From contig JAJPIZ010000045.1 of assembly GCA_021324435.1 (NCBI GenBank), positions 16,379 to 80,378 on the forward strand: a stretch of DNA of 64,000 nucleotides, in the 5' to 3' direction. The notes beneath the pieces were generated by a model. That model had not been told where the DNA came from, did not search any database, and was given only the letters and a program-made list of their open reading frames with translations. Each line of letters begins with the position of its first letter. Position 1 is the first letter of the stretch. Made by a program: the position numbers and the translations under genes. Source of the stretch: Anaerolineae bacterium (GTDB taxonomy: Bacteria > Chloroflexota > Anaerolineae > Anaerolineales > Villigracilaceae). Shown piece after piece: positions 40,046 through 47,926 of the stretch.

Positions 40046-41341
40046 ATGAAAATCGCGATCATCGGCGCGGGGTTTGGCGGCATGGCCGCCGCGTATGACC
40101 TGTGCAACGCCGGACATGATGTAGTCATATTTGAATCTGCCGATTCCGTTGGCGGGCTGGCCAGCGGTTTCAAAGAGCCGCATTGGGATTGGTCGGTGGA
40201 AAAGTTCTATCACCACTGGTTTCAATCCGACAAATCCATGCTGGGCCTGATTCACGAATTGGGCTGGGACGACAAAGTTCTCTTCCCGCGTCCGCTGACG
40301 GTCATGTATCACAATGGAAAGTTCTATCCATTCGACTCGATTCTCAAGGCGCTTCTTTTTCCAGGACTGGGATTCGGACTCAACAAAATCCGCTTTGGCT
40401 TCGTCGGACTCTTTCTCCGTTTAACCAACAACTGGAAAGTCCTCGAAAAGTATACCGCCCATGAATGGATGCAAAAATATGCCGGGCGCGAAGTCTATCA
40501 AAAGATGTGGGAGCCATTGCTGATCGGCAAATTCGGTCCGTACTACAAACAGGTCAACATGGCGTGGATGTGGGCGCGTATCAAAGCGCGCACGACGCGT
40601 CTCGGCACGTTCGAGGGAGGCTTTCAAAAATTCGCGGATATGTTCGCGGGAAAACTCAGAGAGCAGGGAGTAGAGATCAGATTAGGAGCGAGCGTCAAGT
40701 CTATTAAACGGGGGCCGGAGAAAGGTCTTGTGATTGAGGCGGAAAAGAAAGAAACTTTCGACAAGGTGCTCGTCACCACATCGCCAAGCCTGATGGCAAA
40801 GTTATGCTCCGACCTTCCAGAAAATTATCTCAAAGGCTTGCTCGAATTGAAATCCATGGGCGCGGTGGTCATGGTGTTGTCGCTTACGCGGCAACTTTCG
40901 GAGCAGGGTTATTACTGGTTCAATTTGCCGAAGGAGGCGGGCTATCCATTTTTGGCATTGGTGGAGCATACAAACTTCGTGCCGCCTGAACATTTCGGCG
41001 GCGATCACATCGTGTACGCGGGCGATTATCTGGAAGCAGGCCACGAATACTTTTCGGCGAGCGACGAGCAGTTGCTGGAACGATTCGCGCCCGCTTTCAA
41101 GAAATTCAATCCCGCTTTTGAAAGGGACTGGGTGAAAAAGGTTTGGGTATTCAAAACGAATTATGCCCAGCCCGTGCCGCTGGTGAATCATTCAAAGAAC
41201 ATTCCTGCGCTTCAAACGCCCATCGAGGGATTGTATTTTGCTTCGATGAGTCAGGTCTATCCATGGGACCGCGGCACGAATTTTGCGGTAGAGATTGGCC
41301 GCCGCGCGGCGAGGATGATGTTAGCGGATGCGGCCCAGTGA
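40046..41341 (+). CDS. FAD-dependent amine oxidase/phytoene desaturase-like oxidoreductase
   Basis: A 431-residue flavoprotein with the dinucleotide loop IAIIGAGFGGMAAAYDL, the GG doublet SVGGLASGF, a helical substrate cap and the C-terminal FAD strand (GLYFASMSQVYPWDRGTNFAVEIGRRAARMM). It belongs to the broad protoporphyrinogen oxidase/phytoene desaturase group; UDP-galactopyranose mutase-like activity is also possible. The substrate is unassigned. The flippase-like neighbour suggests a cell-envelope lipid or glycan. The last 21 bases overlap the convergent membrane protein gene. Confidence 0.8.
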   Translation: MKIAIIGAGFGGMAAAYDLCNAGHDVVIFESADSVGGLASGFKEPHWDWSVEKFYHHWFQSDKSMLGLIHELGWDDKVLFPRPLTVMYHNGKFYPFDSILKALLFPGLGFGLNKIRFGFVGLFLRLTNNWKVLEKYTAHEWMQKYAGREVYQKMWEPLLIGKFGPYYKQVNMAWMWARIKARTTRLGTFEGGFQKFADMFAGKLREQGVEIRLGASVKSIKRGPEKGLVIEAEKKETFDKVLVTTSPSLMAKLCSDLPENYLKGLLELKSMGAVVMVLSLTRQLSEQGYYWFNLPKEAGYPFLALVEHTNFVPPEHFGGDHIVYAGDYLEAGHEYFSASDEQLLERFAPAFKKFNPAFERDWVKKVWVFKTNYAQPVPLVNHSKNIPALQTPIEGLYFASMSQVYPWDRGTNFAVEIGRRAARMMLADAAQ

Positions 41342-41692
41342 ACCAAATAGAAGTTGAAGGAGTTCGAGCAGGCCGACCAGCAAAATAATCAGGCCAATGA
41401 TCAGCCGAAACTCGGCCAGCGCGTGGCCCAATCGTCCAAGCGAAGGACCGATGGAGGGAATGGATCGCAACGCGCTGACCGCAAGGACAAGCCCAGCCAG
41501 AATCAACAGAATGCCGTCCAGGCTGAGCAGTTCGAGGACGCCAAGCACAATGGCGACGACTCCGATCACAACATCGAATGCGCTCAACCAGCCCGCGAAC
41601 TTCTCGAGCGATGGGCCGACTCCGGGGATTTTGCGGAGGGCCCCGCTGAGTAAAACCAGCCCCGCCAGAATGGAAACAACAATGGTCAGCAT
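41321..41692 (-). CDS. Small membrane protein with internal duplication
   Basis: A 123-residue protein of four hydrophobic segments made of two repeats of about 60 residues. Each has a helix, the motif A-L-R-x-I-P-x-x-G-P-S-L and a second helix (LSGALRKIPGVGPSL, then VSALRSIPSIGPSL). It has no known family. Its end overlaps the FAD oxidoreductase gene and its start lies two bases after a lipoprotein gene. The duplicated Gly-Pro loops could form a small oligomeric membrane assembly. Confidence 0.6.
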   Translation of the reverse strand: MLTIVVSILAGLVLLSGALRKIPGVGPSLEKFAGWLSAFDVVIGVVAIVLGVLELLSLDGILLILAGLVLAVSALRSIPSIGPSLGRLGHALAEFRLIIGLIILLVGLLELLQLLFGSLGRIR

Positions 41693-41694
41693 GT

Positions 41695-42231
41695 TTATTT
41701 GATGGCGGCCAGGATCAGTTGAGCAAGGGCTTTACATCCGTCTTCTCTCGGCACATCCCCGAAAGCAACCACGAAGGCGACATTCTCATTTACTTTCACC
41801 CATAACTGGCGGGCGTCCGCGCCGTTGTTGAAATAAGCCGCCTGTCCCAGGCCGCCTATGTCAGTGCTGTTATAGAGAGGCTGGGTGTTGTAAGCATCAA
41901 GATGCGTAAACACAACATAGCCGAAATGCGCTTCTCCATCTGAGTCGCTGGCGGCCTCATACCAACATCCGCTGGAACCTGTCGTGTCGTAATAATCAAA
42001 GCGTTCAGGCGGCTTGGATAAACTGCGTCCCATGACTGCCTCGATGTCTTCTTGCGGGATGGCTTTGCAAACATCCATCTGGGTGAGGTCACCACCCAGC
42101 GTAATCGGCGCGATGGGAATAGTCGGTTGTTTTGGGGCGGAGACAGTGCTCGAGATTCCGCAAGCCAGCGGAACAATCAGAGCAATGAAGAGAAAGAGGG
42201 ATTTCAGAACGCGATTCGCGGTCATAGTCAT
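41695..42231 (-). CDS. Putative lipoprotein
   Basis: A 178-residue protein with a lipoprotein signal ending P-L-A-C (Cys24). The mature part has conserved-looking MDVCKAIPQEDIEAVMGRSL and CWYEA, and ends in REDGCKALAQLI. The layout, a four-Cys, roughly 150-residue domain, is reminiscent of DUF3558 lipoproteins, though this is only a pattern impression. It is probably secreted and membrane-anchored. Two bases separate it from the duplicated membrane protein gene, and 15 from another lipoprotein gene. Confidence 0.65.
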   Translation of the reverse strand: MTMTANRVLKSLFLFIALIVPLACGISSTVSAPKQPTIPIAPITLGGDLTQMDVCKAIPQEDIEAVMGRSLSKPPERFDYYDTTGSSGCWYEAASDSDGEAHFGYVVFTHLDAYNTQPLYNSTDIGGLGQAAYFNNGADARQLWVKVNENVAFVVAFGDVPREDGCKALAQLILAAIK

Positions 42232-42246
42232 TCCTTTATATTACGT

Positions 42247-42783
42247 TTACGGAGTAGGAGTGCCCTCCACCCCTTCGGCGCGCAGGAAGAAAACGCTGGT
42301 TTCTTTCTTTTGCTCATCGGTGGCGGCAATGATAATCAAGCCAACGGACTTGCCTGCATCTTGTTTGGTGAAACTGCATAAGACGCCGTTCTCACTCATG
42401 GGCATACAGGCCGCTTCCGCTTGTTCCCATCCATAGCCGGTCATGCGATCCGGGGTGTAGAAGGCCTGAACATCAGCCGGCGTTTTGCCGCTCAGGTTAA
42501 AGGCCACCCAGTCCCAATGGCCGGCGTCTGAGCCGTTGTTGAGACCTCGCATCATTGCATCCATAATTGGGCTTGCCAGCGCCTTGAGCCAGGCCGGCAT
42601 ATCAATTGCCTCAGAGTTTCCCATACCGTCCATGGGAGGCACATCGCTCCAAAGGCTGGAGACGGCAGTCATGTTGGTGTTGCCGCCTGTGGCCTGGTTG
42701 ACGGCGGTATCCAGCAGGCCGCAGGCCAGAGAGGAGAGTACAACCAGAGCCATCCATACGATAAAACGATTTTTGGTGTTCAT
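42247..42783 (-). CDS. Putative lipoprotein
   Basis: A 178-residue protein from the ATG at 42783, with GGAGG eight bases upstream. The signal ends S-L-A-C (Cys21). The rest has WDWVAFNLSGKTPADVQAFY, YGWEQAEAACMP and a hydrophobic strand KSVGLIIIAATD, then ends in proline-threonine residues. No family was recognised. The two adjacent lipoprotein genes and the duplicated membrane protein gene form a small envelope run on this strand. Confidence 0.6.
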   Translation of the reverse strand: MNTKNRFIVWMALVVLSSLACGLLDTAVNQATGGNTNMTAVSSLWSDVPPMDGMGNSEAIDMPAWLKALASPIMDAMMRGLNNGSDAGHWDWVAFNLSGKTPADVQAFYTPDRMTGYGWEQAEAACMPMSENGVLCSFTKQDAGKSVGLIIIAATDEQKKETSVFFLRAEGVEGTPTP

Positions 42784-43101
42784 GATTTGGTCCTCCAACA
42801 GTAAATCCGAGAAGATGTTTTATGGTAACTCGAAAACAATATATATCAATGCCGCTGCTCTTTCAAGTGGGACATACATCCTAGAGCCGTTATAACAAAG
42901 CAGACATGGGGACCTGTAGAGGTTCCATGTCTGCCGGGGAGGAGAATGTCGGCTTGTCCGAGTCTTATGATCGTATTATGACTCAGCAAGATGACGCGAG
43001 GCGCGCAGAAGAGAACAGGGAACGGGAAGTCGCGACGAAAAACAGGATGGCAATAGATACACTGCTCACAAAGCGTTTGCTCTTCACCGCTCACACCTCG
43101 A
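42784..43101. other. 318-base intergenic stretch with a hairpin
   Basis: Between the lipoprotein and VIT genes, both minus. CAGACATGGGGACCT and AGGTTCCATGTCTG pair with one bulged base (42901-42933) around a four-base loop; no T run follows. Open frames on both strands lack ribosome sites or family resemblance. The hairpin could be a terminator, an RNA element or a small repeat. Nothing else was recognised. Confidence 0.4.
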
Positions 43102-43797
43102 CTATTTATCTATCAGCCACGCAATTGTGAACGCGGCGCTGGCGGCTAGTCCGCCGATGAGCATGGTCTGGAACGCGGCCAAAAGCGGACGCGTGCCTGT
43201 GAAACTTCCCTTGATGTAACCGAATACGCCCAGCGCAAGCAACGTCACACTCACGGAATAAGGCATGGCCTGCGTGGCATGTGGAATGAAAAAATACGGG
43301 GAGAGAGGAATGAACCCGCCGGCGATGTAGGAAAAAGCAATCGTGGCCGCGCTGGTCACGGCACGCGCGGGATGCGGTTCTTCCAATCCCAGTTCGAAGC
43401 GCATCATAAAGTCCACCCAGTCTTTGGGGCGTTTCATCAAAGCCTGGATAACGGGTTTGCTTTCTTTTTTCGTTAGGCCGTATGAGGTCAGGATTTCTTC
43501 GGTTTCACGAATCTCGAAATCTTTTTTGGTGACGATCTCATCTTCTTCGCGGAGACGTTCGTTCTCGAAATGCTCGGCGTCCGAGCGGGCGGCAAGATAA
43601 CCACCGAGTCCCATGGCGATGGAACCAGCCGCAATCTCTGCCAGTCCAGCCAGGACAACTACATTGCTGTTCGCGACCGCTGAAAGTCCCGCGGCGAGCG
43701 CAAAGGGGACGGTCAGGCCGTCGGACATGCCGATCACGATATCGCGCACGGTTTCTGAAGCCGTAAAATGTTTTTCGATGTGAGGGGTCTGTGGCAT
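43102..43797 (-). CDS. VIT1/CCC1-family transporter
   Basis: A 231-residue protein from the ATG at 43797, with GGAGAG upstream. The family core is present: VRDIVIGMSDGLTVPFALAAGL, AEIAAGSIAMGLGGYLAARSD, an acidic cytoplasmic helix with ENERLREEDEIVTKKDFEIRE, then ATIAFSYIAGGFIPL and a final GLAASAAFTIAWLI. These export iron or manganese into vacuoles or out of the cell. The acidic helix is the predicted metal-binding region. An ATG 16 codons upstream is less likely. It has no coupled partner. Confidence 0.9.
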   Translation of the reverse strand: MPQTPHIEKHFTASETVRDIVIGMSDGLTVPFALAAGLSAVANSNVVVLAGLAEIAAGSIAMGLGGYLAARSDAEHFENERLREEDEIVTKKDFEIRETEEILTSYGLTKKESKPVIQALMKRPKDWVDFMMRFELGLEEPHPARAVTSAATIAFSYIAGGFIPLSPYFFIPHATQAMPYSVSVTLLALGVFGYIKGSFTGTRPLLAAFQTMLIGGLAASAAFTIAWLIDK

Positions 43798-43986
43798 ATG
43801 TCTCTCCTGAATCAGTTTCATGGAGTATAGACAGAAACATGACAAAATACAACCCCACCCAATGAATTTCTTCTTAATTAGATTTTGTTTCTACGCAAAT
43901 ACTTATTTAATTCTATGAAAACCTACATTGACCCGTAACACGGCGAGGCGCAGAATCATGACAAACGAAAAGCTGGCGAGGATAAC

Positions 43987-44145
43987 ATGCCCAACGGAAA
44001 TCGCATGATCAACAAATCGCACATACCGGAGAACTCAACATTCTTTGAGAAGATCGTTCCGGCATTATTGATTTTCATGGGAGTTCTGACCGTTGTGTTG
44101 ATTTTGTTCGCGGCGGGCGTCTTGCTCGGAATTGTACATTTTTGA
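43987..44145 (+). CDS. Small single-helix membrane protein (52 residues)
   Basis: From the ATG at 43987, preceded by GAGG at six bases, 52 codons encode a polar N-terminus (MPNGNRMINKSHIPENS) and one hydrophobic helix (IVPALLIFMGVLTVVLIL) ending in a short tail. It sits 31 bases upstream of a multi-helix membrane protein gene and may be co-expressed. The family is unknown and the call rests on the ribosome site and the clear membrane segment. Confidence 0.5.
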   Translation: MPNGNRMINKSHIPENSTFFEKIVPALLIFMGVLTVVLILFAAGVLLGIVHF

Positions 44146-44176
44146 TTCATTTCACCAAAAAGGAGAATTATTCAAT

Positions 44177-44992
44177 ATGTCCATCAATCAAGTTCTGCCA
44201 TTTGTTTCCACAGCCATCATGGGTTACTTCACGGTCTGGGTGCTACAGCGCTATGCCGTTCGCCGCGCGCCGCAGTTTTTGTTCTGGGGCATTGGTCTGG
44301 CGATGTTCGCGGCAGGGAGTTTTGCGGAAGCCTTCCTTTCGCTGGCATGGAATCCATGGGTCTTCTTCGTCTGGTACCTGTTCGGCGCGGCGCTGAACGC
44401 GGCATGGATCGGACACGGCACGCTCTATCTCCTCGTTCGCAAGCGCTGGGTACATGCCGTAACCGGCGTTCTGATCGTCGGCAGTCTCTTTGCGGGCTAC
44501 TTGATGTTGCAAGCGATGCCGAAACTCGATGCTGCATCGTTCACAACCTCCAAACCGGTGAGCGAACAATATGGTACAAAAGTGTTGAAAGACGGAGAGA
44601 CCGCTCCCGCGGGTGCACAGACCGCCACGACGACCTATCGCGGAAAAGAAGTGACGGTTGTACGCGGCTTGTTGCCACTCGGCACACCCGTCCGCCTGAC
44701 AACTCCATTCTTCAACATTTACGGTTTGCTCACGCTGGTCGGCGGCGCAATCTACTCCGCCTACTTGTTCTGGCGCAAACGCGTCATGCCCAACCGTGTG
44801 ATCGGAAACGTGCTGATTGCGGCTGGCGCGTTATTCATCGGCTCGGCCAGCACGCTGACTCGCCTCGGATATGGACAATTCCTTTATCTGGGCGAATTGC
44901 TCTCGGCCATCCTGATGTTCGCCGGTTTCCGCTTCGCCGCCCGACCTCAGCCGGACGAGGTCCCTCAGGCCATCGCGGCGCCTGCCGATTAA
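44177..44992 (+). CDS. Multi-helix membrane protein of unknown function
   Basis: From the ATG at 44177 the product is 271 residues with about seven hydrophobic segments. AGGAG lies 11 bases upstream. A polar loop (about residues 120-165, with SEQYGTKVLKDGE and a Lys-Thr-Ala-rich stretch) splits the helices into four plus three. Recognisable pieces are YLFGAALNAAWIGHGTLYLL and GALFIGSASTLTRLGYG. No family was recognised. It is followed by a strong terminator. The charged loop between the helix groups might be extracellular. Confidence 0.6.
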   Translation: MSINQVLPFVSTAIMGYFTVWVLQRYAVRRAPQFLFWGIGLAMFAAGSFAEAFLSLAWNPWVFFVWYLFGAALNAAWIGHGTLYLLVRKRWVHAVTGVLIVGSLFAGYLMLQAMPKLDAASFTTSKPVSEQYGTKVLKDGETAPAGAQTATTTYRGKEVTVVRGLLPLGTPVRLTTPFFNIYGLLTLVGGAIYSAYLFWRKRVMPNRVIGNVLIAAGALFIGSASTLTRLGYGQFLYLGELLSAILMFAGFRFAARPQPDEVPQAIAAPAD

Positions 44993-45010
44993 TCCTCATC
45001 CACCCAAACA

Positions 45011-45046
45011 AAAATGACAGTCATCCTGCAAGATGACTGTCATTTT
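45011..45046 (+). terminator. Strong intrinsic terminator after the membrane protein gene
   Basis: AAAATGACAGTCATC and GATGACTGTCATTTT pair across six bases, and the stem runs into TT and further T. Its TGACAGTCA core matches the inverted repeat at 29.87 kb. Confidence 0.85.
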
Positions 45047-45100
45047 TTATCTCCTCGCAATGCCTTCCAATACGTGTAAAATGGAAACACAAAATTCGTC

Positions 45101-45120
45101 AACGCCGCGACTGCGGCGTT
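45101..45120 (+). promoter_or_regulatory. Hairpin in the ssb leader
   Basis: AACGCCGC and GCGGCGTT pair across four bases, about 22 bases before the ssb ATG. It lies just upstream of the AAGGAG ribosome site, so it could tune translation or RNA stability. No known riboswitch fits. Confidence 0.45.
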
Positions 45121-45142
45121 CTCATACACAAGGAGAATTCCC

Positions 45143-45571
45143 ATGTATCACACCATCATTATCGTCGGCAACCTCGGCAAGGACCCCGAGATGCGTTACA
45201 CGCCCTCGGGTCAGGCTGTGACCTCGTTCTCGGTGGCATCGAATCGCAAATACACCGCGTCGAACGGCGAACAGGTCAATGAAACCATCTGGTTTCGAGT
45301 TTCTGCCTGGGGCAAACAGGCCGAGATCTGCAATCAGTACCTCAAGAAAGGCTCCAAAGTTTTGATCGAAGGCCGTCTAACTCCGGACAAATCAACCGGC
45401 GGTCCGCGTATTTGGCAAAAGCAGGATGGCTCCTCCGGCGCTTCATTTGAAGTCACTGCCGGAACGGTCCGTTTTCTCAGCGCACGCGGCGAAGGCGACA
45501 GCGGTGGAGGCGGCATGGCAGATACAGGCGACATGGCCACTGCGCCCGCCGAGGATGATATTCCATTCTAA
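45143..45571 (+). CDS. ssb: Single-stranded DNA-binding protein
   Basis: A 142-residue OB-fold protein opening MYHTIIIVGNLGKDPEMRYT, with FSVASNRKY, ETIWFRVSAWGKQAEICNQYL and KVLIEGRL. The C-terminus is acidic (AEDDIPF), the tail that recruits partner enzymes. AAGGAG precedes the ATG. It is the first of a run ssb, DUF3467, translin-like, membrane protein and DNPH1-like, though a hairpin separates it from the rest. Confidence 0.95.
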   Translation: MYHTIIIVGNLGKDPEMRYTPSGQAVTSFSVASNRKYTASNGEQVNETIWFRVSAWGKQAEICNQYLKKGSKVLIEGRLTPDKSTGGPRIWQKQDGSSGASFEVTAGTVRFLSARGEGDSGGGGMADTGDMATAPAEDDIPF

Positions 45572-45583
45572 ATGGATGGCTCA

Positions 45584-45625
45584 ACAGGTCTAACAGTTTT
45601 GCTCGCTACAACCTGTTAGGCCTGT
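45584..45625 (+). terminator. Hairpin between ssb and the DUF3467 gene
   Basis: ACAGGTCTAACAG and CTGTTAGGCCTGT pair, and AAATGGA and TCCATTT extend the stem outward (45570-45632). T residues follow only briefly, so termination may be partial, which would let some transcripts continue into the DUF3467-translin genes. Confidence 0.5.
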
Positions 45626-45650
45626 CCATTTTACAAACTGCGAGACACCC

Positions 45651-45983
45651 ATGGCAACTCCACAAAAAGTATCCGGCCCAATCCTCGAAGTCCCTGAGAA
45701 TCTTGAAATCTCATACTCAAACCTGGCGCGCATCTCTCACTCGCCCGCCGACATCATCATAGATTTCGCTCATCTGCTTCCCGCGGAAATGAAAGCAGTG
45801 GTGAAAGCGCGCGTCCTGATGTCCCCCCTTTCGGCAAAATTGTTGCTGCGCGCGCTGACCGAAAATCTGGCGCGTTATGAAGCCGCTTTCGGAGAGATTA
45901 GTGTGCCCACCAACTCCTCGCTGGCCGAGAATCTCTTCCGCCCTCATCAGCCGCCGGAAAACGACAAGCAGAACATAAAATAA
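45651..45983 (+). CDS. DUF3467 protein
   Basis: A 110-residue protein with the DUF3467 pattern ISYSNLARISHSPADIIIDFAHLLP and VLMSPLSAKLLLRALTENLARYE. DUF3467 is a small domain found next to varied enzymes, and its function is not known. It lies directly before the translin-like gene, with one base between stop and start, so translation is coupled. The C-terminus is polar. Confidence 0.88.
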   Translation: MATPQKVSGPILEVPENLEISYSNLARISHSPADIIIDFAHLLPAEMKAVVKARVLMSPLSAKLLLRALTENLARYEAAFGEISVPTNSSLAENLFRPHQPPENDKQNIK

Positions 45984-45984
45984 T

Positions 45985-46674
45985 ATGCACAAACTTGAAA
46001 ATCTCGCGGACCAAATCCGACGCGATTTCGATGCGCGCACCACTGCGCGCGACCGTGCGCTTGCTCAAGCCCGTCAGTTGACGCGCGCCTGTTCGCTTGC
46101 GATTCGCGCCGTCCATCGCGACGAAGCCGATGTGATGAATGGGCATCTGACCGAGGCGCGCAAACTGTCGGCATCGTTGAAGGCCGATCTCATCGAGCAC
46201 CCCGATCTTTTTTACGCGGGATACACACAGGATGCGTTGAAGGAATTCGTGGAAGCCAATGTGACCTGCGCCTTGATTCAAAATCAGGCCCTGCCTACGC
46301 CCGAAGAATTGGGCGTGACGAGCTTCACCTTCTTAAACGGCCTTGCCGAAGTAGTTGGAGAATTGCGGCGCAGAACTCTGGACATTTTGCGTCACGGATA
46401 TTCGCAGGAAGCGGAGCGCCTGCTGGGCATCATGGATGATATTTATTCCGTGCTGGTGACAATGGATTATCCCGACGCGATCACCAACGGTCTGCGGCGT
46501 CAGACCGATCTGGCGCGCGGCATCATCGAGAAGACGCGCGGCGACATCACGTTCAGTCTGCGCGGCGAGCATCTCGAACAAGCCATCAGCCGTTTGAGCG
46601 CTCAATTAAACGGCGGCCACACCGAGGTCCCGAAAAGAGACGGACACTCCACCCCATCCGATGCTGAAGAATAA
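45985..46674 (+). CDS. Translin-like protein
   Basis: A 229-residue, mostly helical protein resembling the translin family, best known from eukaryotes and archaea. Recognisable blocks are NGLAEVVGELRRRTLDIL (about 118-135), the YPDAITNGLRRQTDLARG region (162-179) and IEKTRGDITF (181-190), which match the conserved C-terminal helices. Translin forms octamers that bind single-stranded RNA or DNA. The bacterial role is unknown. It sits between a DUF3467 gene and a membrane protein gene, two genes after ssb. The assignment rests on remembered family sequence and should be confirmed by profile search. Confidence 0.72.
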   Translation: MHKLENLADQIRRDFDARTTARDRALAQARQLTRACSLAIRAVHRDEADVMNGHLTEARKLSASLKADLIEHPDLFYAGYTQDALKEFVEANVTCALIQNQALPTPEELGVTSFTFLNGLAEVVGELRRRTLDILRHGYSQEAERLLGIMDDIYSVLVTMDYPDAITNGLRRQTDLARGIIEKTRGDITFSLRGEHLEQAISRLSAQLNGGHTEVPKRDGHSTPSDAEE

Positions 46675-46677
46675 GTT

Positions 46678-47298
46678 ATGGCAAAAGCAGGGAAACGCTA
46701 CTCACTTGTAATTTACACGCGCATGATGGATCGCTGGTGGCCGGTCATTTTCTTTATCGGCCTGGCGTTGTTCGCACTGGCATGGCCGTTTTACAGCGAC
46801 CTTTATGCGCGCCTCACCGAGCCGTGGCGCTGGATGACATTGGCAGGATTGGGCGCAATCGTCGTCTTCATTTCTTTGATTATGCTGGTCATGCGAAAGA
46901 GCGCATACGTTCAGCCGTTCAGCGATCATCTGCGGCTGGCAACGCCTTTCCTGCGCATGAACATTTCGTATCGCCGCATCCGGCGCACGGCCACCGCCAG
47001 CATGTCCGCGTTGTTTCCACCCAAAAGTTTGAGAGGACTGAAGCGCGACATCATCGAGCCGCTGGCCTCGATGACTGCTGTGATCGTCGAGTTGAATGCC
47101 ATGCCGATGTCGGCTTCTGTTTTGCGTTTCTTTTTATCGCCGTTCTTCTTCAAAGACCGGACGCCGCATCTGGTGCTACTCGTTCAAAACTGGATGGCCT
47201 TCAGCACGGAGCTCGAAAGTATGCGCGTGGGCGGAACCCAGCCATCCGCGCAACATCAAACGAATCAATCCATCTTGTCGCGCCTTCCAAGGAAATGA
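46678..47298 (+). CDS. Two-helix membrane protein with PH-like soluble domain
   Basis: A 206-residue protein. Two membrane helices at about residues 22-42 and 52-72 lead to a soluble domain beginning MRKSAYVQPFSDHLRLATPFLRM. A strand-rich region (ISYRRIRRTATASMSALFPPK) resembles bacterial PH domains. It ends in a polar tail. No firm family assignment. It starts three bases after the translin-like gene and overlaps the next start as ATGA, so the three are coupled. It may hold the cluster at the membrane. Confidence 0.55.
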   Translation: MAKAGKRYSLVIYTRMMDRWWPVIFFIGLALFALAWPFYSDLYARLTEPWRWMTLAGLGAIVVFISLIMLVMRKSAYVQPFSDHLRLATPFLRMNISYRRIRRTATASMSALFPPKSLRGLKRDIIEPLASMTAVIVELNAMPMSASVLRFFLSPFFFKDRTPHLVLLVQNWMAFSTELESMRVGGTQPSAQHQTNQSILSRLPRK

Positions 47299-47714
47299 AT
47301 ATTTATTTTGCCTGTTCGATCACAGGCGGACGCGAGTTCGAACGCGTCTATCAGGACCTGATCGCGGCTCTGCTTGCGGACGGTCACGAGGTGCCGACGG
47401 CTCACCTTGCGCAACCCAGCGCGGTCACGGAAGAAGCCGCTATTTCGCCGCGCGAAGTCTACGAACGCGATGTGAACTGGATTCGCAATGCAGACGCGTT
47501 GATCGCGGAGGTCAGCGTCCCGTCGCACGGAGTCGGGTTCGAGATTGCATTTGCCTTGAACGCGGGAAAGCCGGTCTTATGTCTTTGCCAGGAGGGGAGG
47601 AAACTCTCAAAGATGATCAGCGGGAATCCGCATCCCAGACTCGCAGTGAAAACATACAGAAATACCGAAGAAGCCATCGCTTTCGCCAGACATTTTATTT
47701 TCAACATGAAATGA
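47295..47714 (+). CDS. DNPH1/RCL-like nucleoside 2-deoxyribosyltransferase-family protein
   Basis: From the ATG at 47295, overlapping the previous stop, the product is 139 residues. It has the family opening MNIYFACSITGGREFERVYQ (the S-I-T-G-G ligand loop), an acidic stretch RDVNWIRNADALIAEVSVPSHGVGFEIAFAL containing the catalytic Glu, and GKPVLCLC. DNPH1 hydrolyses modified deoxynucleotide monophosphates to base and sugar phosphate. A longer reading frame from 46737 runs through the preceding gene and is not used. It closes the translin-containing run before a strong terminator. Confidence 0.82.
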   Translation: MNIYFACSITGGREFERVYQDLIAALLADGHEVPTAHLAQPSAVTEEAAISPREVYERDVNWIRNADALIAEVSVPSHGVGFEIAFALNAGKPVLCLCQEGRKLSKMISGNPHPRLAVKTYRNTEEAIAFARHFIFNMK

Positions 47715-47890
47715 AAGGCGGTTTTCTCGGAAAAAGGCACCGTTTTTACCAAGAACTGTTTGTGAATATCATCACCATCGAAGAGTGACATTTGATAATG
47801 TTCGCCACATAGGATGTCAAGTATCATGAACACGGAGACGGAACAAAGACACCTCCAAGATGCTCCTCACTGTCTCCTCCTTTGGCGAAA

Positions 47891-47924
47891 GCCGCCGCCG
47901 ATCTAGATCGGCGGCGGCATTTTT
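47891..47924 (+). terminator. Strong intrinsic terminator
   Basis: GCCGCCGCCGATC and its exact inverse flank TA (47891-47918), followed by ATTTTT. It ends the ssb-to-DNPH1 run before the convergent kinase gene. The GC-rich 13-base stem is unusually stable. Confidence 0.85.
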
Positions 47925-47926
47925 AA

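Noticed and set aside
42846..43130. Overlapping small frames on both strands in the 42.8-43.1 kb gap
   Set aside because: No ribosome site, no membrane or domain pattern, and both run into neighbouring genes.
44347..45036. 229-codon frame overlapping the multi-helix membrane protein
   Set aside because: Shifted-frame shadow, rich in Arg and His, with no hydrophobic pattern.
46737..47714. 325-codon frame read as one long protein
   Set aside because: Only the part from 47295 is real (DNPH1-like, with its own ATG). The front part is the wrong frame of the membrane protein gene.
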